From Pseudomonas poae (GTDB lineage: Bacteria > Pseudomonadota > Gammaproteobacteria > Pseudomonadales > Pseudomonadaceae), in the NCBI GenBank assembly GCA_004000515.1, contig CP034537.1:6214001-6278000 (forward strand): a stretch of DNA of 64,000 nucleotides, given 5' to 3'. Position 1 is the first letter of the stretch. Each line of letters begins with the position of its first letter. This document shows, one piece after another, positions 20,796 through 31,636 of the stretch. A model generated the notes under the pieces. The model ran no database searches. It was not told the DNA's origin and was given only the letters and a program-made list of their open reading frames with translations. The position numbers were made by a program, and so were the translations under genes.

Positions 20796-21882
20796 TCAGC
20801 GCTTCATACAACGCTGGTAACGCTCATCCACGCGCTTGGCAAACCATGCCGTGGTCAGGTTGCGGGTGATCTTCGGGCTCTTGAGCACGATGCCCGGCAG
20901 AATCGCCCGTGGCATCGGCTTACCGGCAGCCTGGTCGGCCATCGCGAATACGCGTTTGTAGAGCGTGGTCTCTTCAAAGTCCAACTGCTCGCCCTGCTCC
21001 AGCTGGCTGCGGATGCTCGGGTTGCGCATGTCCAACTTAGGCCCCAGGGAGCGTACCGCCAGCTCGGTGGTGCCAGGCAGCAATGAACCGTAGCGAATCA
21101 AGTCGCCATCCAGCGCCAATTCGGTGCCCGTGATACGGCTGACCGCTGCCTGGAACGCCGCATTGCGGCTGGCGTACCAACCGGCATTGAAGTCGGCGAA
21201 GCGATACAGCGGCTGATCGTAGTTCACCGGGTAACCCAGCAAATGGGCGATACCGAAGTACATACCGCCGCGACGGGTGAATACTTCACGCCGGATGGTG
21301 CCGTCCACCGTGTAGGGATAACCCCGCGCCTGCTTCTGTGCAAAGTCGATGCTGACTTGCATTGGACCGGCGGTGTGCACTGGGTTAAATCCTCCAAACA
21401 AGGTATTGCCCAGCGGCACCATGCTGATGAAGTCATCGAAGATGCCGCTTAGATCTTTTTTCGGTGCGCGCCGCGTTTAGCCGCTCGGCGTAGGTTTTTC
21501 CGGTGGGCGAACGCAATTGCAGGGTGGTACGCACCACCACCGCCGGTACATACACCTTGGCAGCACGGCGCAGCATTTCGTCCTGGGCGATCTTGCCCAT
21601 GTTCGGCACGGGAGGATCGACCTGATAGGTGGATTCCTGCTCCGTCACCGCCAGCACGGCGCAGATATTTTCGGTACTGGGGTAGATTTTCTGGGTATCG
21701 AACGCGGTGTAGATGTCCTGGGCCCAGCCACTTCGGTCGGCCACCGTTGCGGGCAATAGGCGCACGATTTGCGCCTTCACCTCGGTTTCACTGCGTTCCG
21801 GCTGTTGCGGGCCACGTGTAGTGGAGCAACCGGCCACTACCAGCAACGGGGCGAGGCACAGTAACAAGCGGCTTAGCGGCAT
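20796..21882 (-). CDS. DUF1615 lipoprotein (one frameshift)
   Basis: Signal peptide with lipobox LLVVAGCSTT, then the DUF1615 body (DIYTAFDTQKIYPSTENICA, AVTEQESTYQVDP, GPMQVSIDFAQ, GGMYFGIAHLLGYP). The ESTYQ...GPMQVS pattern resembles a lytic-transglycosylase-like fold, but activity is unproven. An extra A in an A run near 21450 breaks it between residues AARTEK and DLSGIFDDFISMVPLG; removing it gives 361 residues. ATG at 21882. Confidence 0.8.
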
Positions 21883-22028
21883 GGGGTTTCCTTGGGTGAC
21901 GACGGGCCAGGCATTGCAGATATCGACCGGTAAGTCTAACCAGCGTTCGCCGTCCTGCTGGCCTTTCTAGCCGCAACCAAACGTGACAGGATCGTTCAAC
22001 CACCATTCGTACACGGAGTTTGAATGCA

Positions 22029-22642
22029 ATGCTCAGTCTAAACTTCCTCGTTACCTGCCTGATCGTCGTATTGATTCCCGGCACCGGCGTGATCTTTACC
22101 GTGTCCACCGGCCTCACCGCGGGCAAACGCGCCAGCGTATTGGCTGCACTGGGCTGCACCGCCGGGATCATCCCGCATTTACTGGCATCGATTCTTGGCC
22201 TGTCCGCGCTGCTGCACACCAGTGCCATGGCGTTTGACATGCTCAAGTACGCAGGCGTCGCCTATCTGTTGTACGTGGCGTACGCCACCTGGCAGGATCG
22301 TTCGGCGTTTTCCGTCAGCGATACGCCGACAACCACCAGCGCGCGCAGCCTTATGTTGCGTGGCTTTTTAATGAACATCCTTAACCCGAAATTGACCATT
22401 TTTTCCTGGCTTTCCTGCCGCAGTTCGTCACGCCAGGCAGCACCGCACCGACCGTGCAAATGCTGGTGCTCAGTGGCGTGTTCATGGCGATGACGCTTGC
22501 GGTGTTCGTGGCATATGGCCTGCTGGCCAATGTGTTTCGTCGCGCAGTGATCGAATCGCCACGGGTCCAAAACTGGCTACGCCGTAGTTTTGCTGTGGCG
22601 TTTGCAGGGCTGGGGTTGAACCTGGCGTTCGCTCAGCGCTGA
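22029..22642 (+). CDS. LysE-family amino acid exporter (one frameshift)
   Basis: A 204-residue membrane protein with about six helices and the N-terminal LIPGTGVIFTVSTGLTAGKR signature of the LysE/RhtB family, which exports amino acids or related metabolites. The frame breaks near 22405 in a T run: adding one T restores NPKLTIFFLAFLPQFVTPGS, the conserved NPK motif. ATG at 22029 is the family start. No linked regulator is evident, and the substrate is unknown. Confidence 0.84.
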
Positions 22643-22824
22643 AGGGCGATAGCTGCTGATATTTCCCACATAACCGCCGGATAAGCTCTACTCCCCTGCC
22701 CTGACAACCTCTGCAAAGTCCCTCGCCTGAATACACAGTGCGAGGGATTGCAGATGGTTTTTCTTGTGAGCGTTTTTGTTGACCGGGTCCTTTCAGACGC
22801 TGCTCCTGTAGGGAGCCGTCAAGG

Positions 22825-25800
22825 ATGACCAACGCTTCTCACATTGCCCATATCGAACATGAACTCGATGGTTTTCATCAGAGCCTGGTGATTTATCGCC
22901 AGCAGATGAACGCCTGGTATTCGCGTGCCTTGGATTCGGTGAGCCATGCGGCGGATATGCCGTCGTTGCTGGGGATGGATCGGGTGTTGCGGGTGGGGGA
23001 TTCGCAGCGGTCGGTGAGCATGAGCGATGCTGATTTTTCGACCGTAGCCCGTTGCCCGGTGGGTGGTGAGCTGAAGATCGAGAGCAAGTTCGAGTCAGCG
23101 TACGACGTGCCGATCGGCGAGATTCCGGTGGAGGTGATCGGGCTCGATGACGGCAGTTCCACCGTGATCATGCTCGATGAATACGGCAAGGGTTCGCATC
23201 ACTGCGCTGCGGGCGGGCGTTATCAAGTGCGGGTACAGGGCGGCGTTTCGGCGGAGCAAGTGGAGGCGTTGTTTGCATCCTACGACGGGCTGACGGCGGA
23301 CCTGGAGCAGTGGCTTCGCCATGAGTGGGAAGGCTTCAAGCCGCATTGGCAGCGATCAACCGCCAGCGCAATTGGCAGCGGTCTCCTGGCCGGTAGTTGG
23401 GCCGCGATCCGTGATGTGTGGGACAGCATCAATCTAGTGCAGGCGATTCTTGCAGACCCGTTGAAGTACGTCGAAGAGCTGGGAACTGAGGCAGCCAAAC
23501 TCGCACAAATCGCAACGGATGCACCCAAGGTCATGGAGCAGGCGATGCTGCTGGCCAGCGATGAAGCGGCGCTGTTCCTGATTCTGCGCACGGCAATGGT
23601 GTGGCTCGACGCGTTGCCGCCCAGTGAGATTGCCGGGGTGGCGGCGGGGTTTGTGGTGTCGTTATTGATCGACCTGGTGATTGCGGTGGTGCTGACCATC
23701 GCGTTGCCAGCGGCGGCTGTGGCGTATTTGACGTTGCGGTTGGTCAGGTATGGCAAGCAGATCCTTAAGGCGGCAGTGGGCTTTGTTAAGGGGTTGCTGG
23801 AGATCCTGACGAGGTTTATGCAGGCGGTGGATCGCTACAAGGCGGTGGCGGTTCGCGGGGTGGTCGGTGGGTTGAAGCAAGGCACCCTGCAGATGCGCTG
23901 GAAGGCGCGGCAGAACGCCATGTTGAAGCACAAAGAGCACGTGGATGATGTGCCTGTTTCGGGGAAAAACCTGAACGGCGAAGCGGCTTCGAGTGCGGAT
24001 AAAACAGCCAAGAATGGCTGCCCGGTGTCGATGGTGACCGGGGAGGAATTGCTCACCCTGGTTGATGGTTCGTTGGACGGGATTTTGCCGTTTGAGTGGA
24101 CGCGGCTGTATCGCACCAGTGCGGTGGAGGTGGATTGCGGGTTGGGGTTTGGTTGGAGTCACTCGCTGGCGCATCGGTTGAAGGTCGCGGGTGATTCGGT
24201 GGTGTGGACGGATCATGAGAATCGCTCCACCACCCTGCCCTTGCCTACTATTTCCCGGCCCGCAATCACCAATAGTCTGGCCGAAGCAGCGATTTATCTG
24301 GGGACGTTGCCGGATGAGTTGGTGCTGGCTCAATCCTCGCGTTTCTACCATTTCGTCATGGGTTCGCTAACGGCAATCAGCGATGCCTACGGCAATCGGC
24401 TGCGTATTTCCCGGGATTACTCGGGGCGCATCGAACGGGTGGATAACGGTGTTGGGCGCTCGCTTTTTTTGCGTTATGAACTCGGACATATCGTCGCCGT
24501 TGATTACCAGATTCAACGGGCAAAGGGTTATGAGCCCTACGTCTGGATCACTGAGCAGAGTGTTGTTTCCTACACCTACGACGAACTTGGACGGTTGGTT
24601 TCGGCGACCAATGCCGTCGGCGAAAGTGAGACTTACCGGTACGACGAACAGCACGTCATTCTTGAGCGCGGCCTGGCTGGTGGGGCGAGTTTCTTCTGGG
24701 AGTGGGAACGGTCTGGCAAGGCGGCGCGATGTGTCCGGCATTGGGCGAGTTTTTCGCAGATGGACACGCGGTATGCCTGGGATGACAACGGGCGCGTCAC
24801 GGTGTTTAACGCCGATGGCAGCCAGGAAGTTTACGTGCATGACCAGCGGGCGCGGCTGGTGCAGCGGGTAGATCCGGATGGTGCTGAGCACTTTAAGTCC
24901 TACGACGAAAAAGGCCGGTTAACGGTTGAACAGAACCCGCTGGGAGCGGTGACGGCGTATCAGTACGACGAAGTTGGACGCTTGGTGGCGTTGTTTCCCG
25001 GGGACGATGAGCCAACGACCTACGAACATGACAACGGTTTCGTACGGGTTGTGCGGCGTGGCGAAGCCGTCTGGAAATACGAGCGTAATGACCAAGGCGA
25101 TGTCACCCGCAAGATTGATCCTGATGGCCATATCACCGATTACACCTACAACAAGCACGGACAACTGATTGGGGTTTGGTATCCCGATCACAGCGCTCAG
25201 CGGCTGGTGTGGAATGAGCGTGGGCAGCTTGTTGAAGAGCAATTGCCCAATGGTGGCATCAAGCGTTATCGCTATGACGACGTTGGGCGGCAGGTTGCTC
25301 GCGAAGACGAACATGGCGCGCTGACCCAATATCAGTGGGACGGCGTTGGGCGGTTGGTGCGTGTGGTGCTGCCTGGTGGGGCTTGTAGGGAATACAGCTA
25401 CAACCCTTACGGAAAGATCACGGCTGAGCGCGATGAACTCGGGCGCGTGACCCGCTACGAATATGCGGATGGCTTGCACCTGATCAGCCGTCGCATCAAC
25501 GCGGACGGCACCCAGGTTAAATACCGCTACGACAACGTACGTTTGTTGCTGACCGAGATTGAAAACGAAGTCGGCGAAATCTATGCACTCAATACCACCC
25601 TAACGGGCTGATCCAACAGGAAACCGGCTTCGACGGCCAACGCACCGCCTACGTCTACGACCTCAACGGCAATCTGCAGGAAAAGACCGAACACGGCGAT
25701 GACGGCAGTCAGCTAGTCACCCGCTACGAGCGCGATCATGCCGGGCGCCTTGTACGAAAAAACCCTTCCCGATGGCAGCATTGTTGGCTATGCCTACGAC

Positions 25801-27481
25801 TGCCAAAGCAACCTCCTTAGCGTCGACGATAGCCACTGGTTTCTGGCCTACGAATACGATACCCAAAACCGCCTCACCGCCGAACACCAAGGCTGGGGCA
25901 CCTTGCGCTATGGCTACGACGCCTGCGGCCAACTCAAAAACCTACGCCTGCCGGACAACAACCGTCTTGTTTTTAATCATGCCAAAGGCGGCCACTTAGC
26001 TACGGTAGAACTGAACGGTGAAACCCTCACCTCCCACCTCTTCAAATCCGGCCAGGAACATCAACGCCAACAAGGCCAACTCCTTAGCCATTACCACTAC
26101 GACGACCAACAGCGCCTGCACGCTCACGCCCTCACCCACCAGGACCACTACCTCTACCAACGCCAATACGACTACGACAAATCCGGCAACCTCACCCGCC
26201 TGATCGACACCCGCAAAGGCGAACACCACTACCAGTACGACCCACTGAACCGCCTCACCCGCGCCGACCACGCCCAAGACCTGCAAGAACGCTTCGCCCA
26301 CGACCCGGCGAGCAACTTACTCATGCAAGACCGCCCCGGCCCTGACATCGTGGCCGGCAATCGTTTGATTAGCCAAGGCGACAACCACTACGACTATGAC
26401 GCCTTCGGCAACCTGATCCGCGAACGGTGTGGCAAAGGCCATCTACTCGTCACCAAATACCGATACGACTGCCAACACCGACTGATCGGCGTCACAACAC
26501 CGAACGGTCAAAACGCCAGCTATCGCTACGATCCGTTCGGGCGGCGCATCAGCAAAACCGTCGACGGCATCACCACGGAGTTTTTTCTGGCAAGGCGACA
26601 AGCTCATTGCCGAACACCACAAAGATAAACACCGCAGCTATCTCTACGAACCCGACAGCTTTCGCCCACTGGTAATGCTGGAAGGCTACGGCCCCAAAGA
26701 AACCAAGCCCTACCACTACCAACTCAACCATCTCGGCACGCCACAAGAACTCACCGACCCCGACGGCGAAATCGTCTGGTCCGCCCACTACCGCGCCTAC
26801 GGCGAAATCTCCCGCCTCGACATCGGAAAAATCGACAACCCGCTACGTTTCCAAGGCCAGTATTTCGACCAAGAAAGCGGGCTGCACTACAACCGTCATC
26901 GCTACTACAATCCGGATATTGGTCGCTACCTGACACCTGATCCGGTGAGGTTGGCGGGCGGGATCAACGCGTACCAGTACGCACCCAATCCTACAGGTTG
27001 GATAGATCCATTAGGGTTGAGTTGCAGGGCTGGGAATTGCCCCGGCGGCGTACTAGGCACACATGAGAACGAAGGCGGTCATTTAATAGAAAAGCATGTC
27101 GGGCAGACAGACAGGCAACTGGTGGAAAGGCTCAATCGGGAGCCACATATTCCTGCTGCCTCTACATTCAAAACCATTGAGGAAGCTGAAACCCTCGTGT
27201 CTAATACTTTAACCGCGAGACGCCAAGAAATATCCATATTCTTTGAAGGTAGCGGAGACAAACACATCATTCACGAAAGTTCCAACCAGCCTGTAGGCGT
27301 CAGCATTATCAGAGGCACTGAAAACTCTATACCTGTTTATAATTTCATTCTAGTTCTCAGGAGAAAACCAACGATGCCTGATGGCTATCTATTACTAACG
27401 GGATACCCAGAAAATGAACATCCCTTTGACCAAGCTCCAACAGTTTCTTGGCGCATACTTCAATCAAGATTGGGTATATGA
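22825..27481 (+). CDS. Rhs polymorphic toxin with RNase A-like C-terminal domain (three indels)
   Basis: Repaired length is 1551 residues. The N-terminal ~370 residues are unusual, with a hydrophobic membrane-like stretch at about 272-310 and no PAAR domain; then a DUF6531-like module (GCPVSMVTGEELLTLVDGSL), many YD repeats, and the Rhs core end DPVRLAGGINAYQYAPNP..WIDPLGL at 26939-27018. After this comes the variable toxin tip (27019-27478) with GGHLIEKHVGQT, AASTFKTIEEAETLV and GYLLLTGYP, the pattern of the bacterial RNase A-like (CdiA-CT) family, so tRNA/RNA cleavage is inferred. Indels lie near 25588 (loss), 25770 (extra A) and 26587 (extra T). An immunity gene overlaps the end. Confidence 0.82.
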
Positions 27482-27727
27482 CTATACTTCAGCCGACGAA
27501 GTGATTGACTCATTTTTAACAGAGTCACCCCGAGACACAATCATCACCGTAAAGGAAGAAATTCTAGAATTAAAAAAACTTACACAAATGAACAAGAGTT
27601 CCAAGACAAGCTACTGCGCGAACAGCATTGCTACTATTACTACCCATATGAATGGACATCTGGAAAGCTATGGCTTGAACATGTGATAAGCAAAATAGAT
27701 ACATACCTACATCAGCCAGAAAATTAG
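27414..27727 (+). CDS. CdiI-type immunity protein to the Rhs toxin (one frameshift)
   Basis: It starts inside the toxin gene (68-base overlap) in another frame: MNIPLTKLQQFLGAYFNQDW and DYTSADEVIDSFL, the FLGxYFxxDW pattern of the CdiI_2 immunity family. The frame breaks in an A run near 27578; adding one A continues TYTNEQEFQDKLLREQHCYY, then GKLWLEHVISKIDTYLHQPEN and a stop at 27727, for 104 residues. The expected role is binding and neutralising the RNase tip. The region from about 27040 on is clearly more AT-rich than its surroundings, as usual for exchangeable toxin-immunity ends. Confidence 0.75.
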
Positions 27728-27801
27728 GACGATCAGGCTTATAAAATCAGCGCCGGCCCGATTGCGGTGGGTCAGCACAGTATTTATTGACTGACACACC
27801 G

Positions 27802-27828
27802 CCATCGGGGGCAAGCCCCTCCCACATT
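27802..27828. repeat. Single REP sequence
   Basis: The segment CCATCGGGGGCAAGCCCCTC-CCACA is a one-sided REP copy in the gap between the immunity gene and hemB. Confidence 0.65.
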
Positions 27829-27845
27829 TGGAATTGCAGCGGGCC

Positions 27846-28819
27846 TTAGACCCCCGCCAACGCCAAATCCATCGCAAAGTACGTAAAGATCAAATCCGCC
27901 CCGCCCGCTTGATCGAGCCCAACGTCTCACGCACTACGCGATCCTCATCAATCGCCCCAGCCTGAGCCCCGAACTTGATCATCGCGTATTCGCCACTCAC
28001 CTGATACGCCGCCACCGGCAGGCGCGAGGCTTCGCGGATGTCGCGGATGATGTCGAGGTAGGCGCCGGCGGGCTTGACCATCAGGGCGTCTGCGCCTTCC
28101 TGTTCGTCCAGCAGCGATTCGCGCACGGCTTCGCGGCGGTTCATCGGGTTCATCTGGTAGCTTTTGCGGTCGCCCTTGAGGGCGCTGCCGCCGGCTTCGC
28201 GGAACGGGCCGTAGAGCGCCGAGGCGAATTTGGTCGAATAGGCCATGATCGGAATGTGGGTGAAGCCGGCATCGTCCAAGGCGCGGCGTATGGCTTGGAC
28301 TTGGCCGTCCATCGCGGCGGAGGGTGCGATCACGTCGGCACCGGCACGGGCGGCGGCTACGGCTTGTTTGCCGAGGTTGACCAGGGTCGCGTCGTTATCG
28401 ACATGGGCACCGTGCATTACGCCGCAGTGGCCGTGGTCGGTGTATTCGCAGAAGCAGGTGTCGGACATCACGATCATTTCCGGCACGGCGTCCTTGATGA
28501 TCGAGGACATGCGCGAGACCAAGCCGCGTTCTTTCCAGGTGTCGCTGCCGCTGGCGTCCAGGTGGTGGGACACGCCAAAGGTCATCACCGACTTGATACC
28601 GGCGCGGGCGTAGCGCTCGATCTCGCCGGCCAGTTTTTTCTCAGGAATGCGCAACACACCCGGCATGCTGGTGATCGGTACGAAGTCGTCGATTTCTTCT
28701 TCAACGAAGATCGGCAGCACCAGGTCGTTGAGGGTGAACTCGGTTTCCTGGAACAAGCCACGCAGCTCCGGGGAGCGGCGCAGGCGGCGTGGGCGGGCTT
28801 GGGGGAACTGGCTGGTCAT
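27846..28819 (-). CDS. hemB: Delta-aminolevulinic acid dehydratase, porphobilinogen synthase (one frameshift)
   Basis: It condenses two 5-aminolevulinate to porphobilinogen in heme synthesis. Motifs: metal-site region [17 protein letters not shown], active-site lysines in [19 protein letters not shown] and [14 protein letters not shown], and [14 protein letters not shown]. Start [20 protein letters not shown] at 28819. The frame breaks at about 27898: as written it ends RAGRI, but adding one G to the GGGG run continues [17 protein letters not shown] to a stop at 27846, giving 324 residues. The gene is normally essential, so this is strong evidence for sequence error. Confidence 0.92.
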
Positions 28820-28935
28820 GGCTGTCCTGAAATGATGACAAAATTCGTTGGGGCGAAAGCTTATGCCCCGAGGCCCCGGCAACACAAACGCCGAGGGCCA
28901 ATAGTGTATTGCTCAGGTGGTAATAATGTATTGAT

Positions 28936-29778
28936 CTAGAGCTGTAGTTGCCCGTCGATGCACAGCGCGACGGCGCCGCCGACCCAGATTTCATCGCCCT
29001 GGCGCTCAACGCGAATTCGCCCCGCACGCCCCAGGGCCGTGCCCTGGCTGACCACGTAGCGCTCCGGCGCGAGGCCCTCCCCGAGCAGCCATTGGGCAAC
29101 GCCGGCGTTCAAGCTGCCGGTGGCCGGGTCCTCCTGCGCACCGTCGCCTGCGACAAAGGCACGCACCTCGAACTGTGCGTCCACATCGTCACGGACGGGA
29201 TCGCAAGGAGCAATCACGCCGACGGCCAAACCGAGTAATTGCGAATAGTCCGGTTGCAACGCCAGCACCTGCTCGCGATCCTCCAGCATCAGTGCCAACC
29301 ACCCCGCGCCATTGTCGACCCACTGGCTGCGCACGATGGCTTGTGGGCTCAGGCCCAACGCCAGGCGCACACGTTCCAGCAACGGTGCCTCTACCGGACC
29401 GGAGCGCAGCAACGGCGGCGCGATAAAGGCCAGCTCATCACCTTGTCGACGCACTCGTACCAAGCCAATTTCACACTCTTGAATGATCTCCTCGCCCTTC
29501 GGCGTACCACCGGCTTGCAGCCACGCGTGGCAACTGCCCAGCGTCGGGTGCCCGGCGAACGGCAGCTCCTTCAAGGTGGTGAAGATTCTTACCCGGTAGT
29601 CTGCCCGGGGATCGCGCGGGGTCAGCAAAAACGTGGTTTCGCTGAGGTTGGTCCAGTTGGCGAAATCGGCCATTTGCTGGTCGGTCAGGCTGTCGGCACC
29701 CAATACCACGGCCAGCGGGTTGCCCTTGAGCGCGACGCTGCTGAAGACATCCAGTTGTTTGAAAGCGAAAGTCGGCAT
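28936..29778 (-). CDS. PhzF-family isomerase/epimerase
   Basis: A 280-residue two-lobed protein of the PhzF/diaminopimelate-epimerase-like fold. It has FKQLDVFSSVALKGNPLAVV, the catalytic Glu region NLSETTFLL, PFAGHPTLGSCHAWL and QEDPATGSLNAGVAQWLL. Members isomerise small carboxylic metabolites; the substrate is unknown here and there is no phenazine cluster. It starts 3 bases after the GST gene stop, so the two are probably co-transcribed. Confidence 0.87.
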   Translation of the reverse strand: MPTFAFKQLDVFSSVALKGNPLAVVLGADSLTDQQMADFANWTNLSETTFLLTPRDPRADYRVRIFTTLKELPFAGHPTLGSCHAWLQAGGTPKGEEIIQECEIGLVRVRRQGDELAFIAPPLLRSGPVEAPLLERVRLALGLSPQAIVRSQWVDNGAGWLALMLEDREQVLALQPDYSQLLGLAVGVIAPCDPVRDDVDAQFEVRAFVAGDGAQEDPATGSLNAGVAQWLLGEGLAPERYVVSQGTALGRAGRIRVERQGDEIWVGGAVALCIDGQLQL

Positions 29779-29781
29779 GGC

Positions 29782-30480
29782 TCAGCTCGGAATATTCAGG
29801 CCGCGGATCACCGCCGGCCGTGCGACGAAACCGTCCAGCGCGCGCAGTACATTGGGGAAGTCGGCAATGCCCACCAGGTCACCCGACTCGTAGAAGCCGA
29901 TCAGGTTGCGAATCCATGGGAAGGTGGCGATATCGGCGATGCTGTAGTCGTCGCCCATGATCCAGGTACGGCCCAGCAGGCGTTTTTCCAGCACGTCCAG
30001 CAGGCGCCGGGACTCGGCGGCATAGCGGTCGCGAGGGCGTTTGTCTTCGTAGGCCTTGCCGGCGAACTTGTTGAAGAAGCCCAGTTGACCAAACATCGGG
30101 CCAATCCCGCCCATCTGAAACATCAACCATTGGATGGTTTCGTAGCGGGTGGCTGGGTCTTCGGACAGCAGTTGGCTGGTTTTTTCAGCCAGGTAGATCA
30201 GGATCGCGCCGGATTCGAACAGTGCCAATGGCACGCCACCAGGACCGTCGGGATCGATGATCGCGGGGATCTTGTTGTTGGGGTTCAGCGACAGGAATTC
30301 CGGGGACAACTGGTCCTGGGTCTCGAAGCTGACCTTATGCGCTTCATAGGGCAGGCCCAGTTCTTCGAGCATGATCGAGACTTTTACCCCGTTGGGCGTT
30401 GGCAACGAGTACAGTTGCAGGCGCTCGGGATGCTGGGCGGGCCATTTGCTGTTGATGGGGAACGCGGCGAGTGGGTTCAT
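29782..30480 (-). CDS. Glutathione S-transferase, YfcG/YghU type
   Basis: A 232-residue GST: thioredoxin-like N-terminus (LQLYSLPTPNGVKVSIMLEE, NPNNKIPAIIDPD, ALFESGAILIYLAEK) and helical C-terminal domain (MGDDYSIADIATFPWIRNL). TPNGxK is typical of Nu-class bacterial GSTs, which have disulfide-bond reductase and glutathione-dependent activity. Start ATG at 30480. Upstream gene of the pair with phzF. Confidence 0.88.
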   Translation of the reverse strand: MNPLAAFPINSKWPAQHPERLQLYSLPTPNGVKVSIMLEELGLPYEAHKVSFETQDQLSPEFLSLNPNNKIPAIIDPDGPGGVPLALFESGAILIYLAEKTSQLLSEDPATRYETIQWLMFQMGGIGPMFGQLGFFNKFAGKAYEDKRPRDRYAAESRRLLDVLEKRLLGRTWIMGDDYSIADIATFPWIRNLIGFYESGDLVGIADFPNVLRALDGFVARPAVIRGLNIPS

Positions 30481-30730
30481 CGGGAAGTCCCTTTGCAGAA
30501 AGTCCCCATCATAGTCATCCCGACGCTGTCCTGCATGGGTCATCAATACGCAATATCCACTGGCTAATATCCCGCCAGGGCGAACCAATAGGCCCTTGTG
30601 CACTCTTAAGTGCGCTCAATGGTGAATGGAGGCGCCTCGCTATATCGACAGGGAATACCGCAGGATGCCCTTGGCGTCACTGGGGCCGGGCGTGTCCGCC
30701 CTCACCCGATGCACCGAAGACTCGACACTA

Positions 30731-31432
30731 ATGACAATCAAGCCTCTGTGCCTTGCGCTGCGCCTGAAACGCTATTCATACATCATGTTGCCGCTGTTGC
30801 TGGCCGGCGGCGCTATTGGGCTGACCCTGGAGTCACGCATCAGCAGCGCCGAGCCCGTGGACGGCGTGCAAACCCTGGTGTTCCTGCGCCACGGTGAAAA
30901 ACCCGCCGGCGGCCTGGGCCAACTCAATTGCCAGGGCCTCAACCGTGCAATGAACCTGGCCACGGTGCTGCCGGAAAAATTCGGCAAGGCCAACTTCGTG
31001 TTTGCCGCCAACCCGACGCGCAATGTCGAGGAAGGTGAGTTCGATAACTCCTACAGCTACATTCGCCCACTGATGACCATCAGCCCCAGCGCCATCAAGC
31101 TTGGCCTGCCGGTGAACATCAAGTTTTCGGCGAATGACACCACCGCCCTCGCCGACGAACTGGTGGAGGACAAGTACCACAACTCCATCATCTATACCGC
31201 GTGGTCCCACGGGTATCTGCCGGAGTTGATCAACAAGGTGGCCAGTGAAGCTTCCGGTGAGAAGCACACCATCACCGACGACTGGTCTGGCAGCGACTAC
31301 GACACGCTGTATGTGCTGACGCTGACCTGGCACAACGGCAAGGCCTCATTGTTGAGCCGTAACTACAAGCAAGGCCTGAACAACGGTGAAGAAACTTGCC
31401 CGGAGCCGACGCAGGTCAGCGCTGATTCCTGA
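30731..31432 (+). CDS. Histidine phosphatase-family protein, membrane-anchored or exported
   Basis: A 233-residue protein with one N-terminal hydrophobic helix (YIMLPLLLAGGAIGLTL) and the RHG active-site motif FLRHGEKPAGGLGQL. The second His probably lies in IYTAWSHGYLPELI. The branch-2-like short form suggests an envelope phosphatase of unknown substrate. ATG at 30731 is preferred; the reading frame is open to 30626 without a better start. The gene ends before a REP-terminator composite. Confidence 0.75.
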   Translation: MTIKPLCLALRLKRYSYIMLPLLLAGGAIGLTLESRISSAEPVDGVQTLVFLRHGEKPAGGLGQLNCQGLNRAMNLATVLPEKFGKANFVFAANPTRNVEEGEFDNSYSYIRPLMTISPSAIKLGLPVNIKFSANDTTALADELVEDKYHNSIIYTAWSHGYLPELINKVASEASGEKHTITDDWSGSDYDTLYVLTLTWHNGKASLLSRNYKQGLNNGEETCPEPTQVSADS

Positions 31433-31490
31433 TGATGCAGCGAGCAGCCCCTTTGTGCTGAGTAGGCCTGTTGTGGTGAAGGGGCTTGGT

Positions 31491-31634
31491 TGTGGTGAGC
31501 GGGCTTGTCCCGCGCTGGGGGGCGAAGCCGCCCCAATAAAAACGCCGCATTCTGTCTGACAGAATGCGGCGTTTATTTAGAGCTGCTGCGCAGCCCAGCG
31601 CGGGCGGTGCGACGATTCGACAAGCCCGCTCACT
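31491..31634. repeat. REP pair enclosing a terminator
   Basis: Outer inverted arms GTGAGCGGGCTTGTC (near 31496-31509) and GACAAGCCCGCTCAC (near 31619-31633), with inner GCGCTGGG/CCCAGCGC, enclose the strong hairpin annotated separately. It is a composite of a REP-like doublet and an internal terminator between convergent genes. Confidence 0.7.
31540..31574. terminator. Bidirectional hairpin terminator
   Basis: AAACGCCGCATTCTGTC, one T, then the exact reverse complement GACAGAATGCGGCGTTT. A/T tracts flank both sides (AATAAAAA / TTTATTTA), so it can act for the convergent phosphatase and TerC genes. Confidence 0.8.
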
Positions 31635-31636
31635 AC

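Noticed and set aside
25588-26587. Rhs gene read as three separate genes or a decayed locus
   Set aside because: Three single-base indels in runs restore one continuous frame through to the toxin tip, and the downstream immunity gene is preserved.
27890-28819. hemB with an altered C-terminus ending RAGRI
   Set aside because: One added G restores the usual [17 protein letters not shown] ending; the short form is a sequence artefact.
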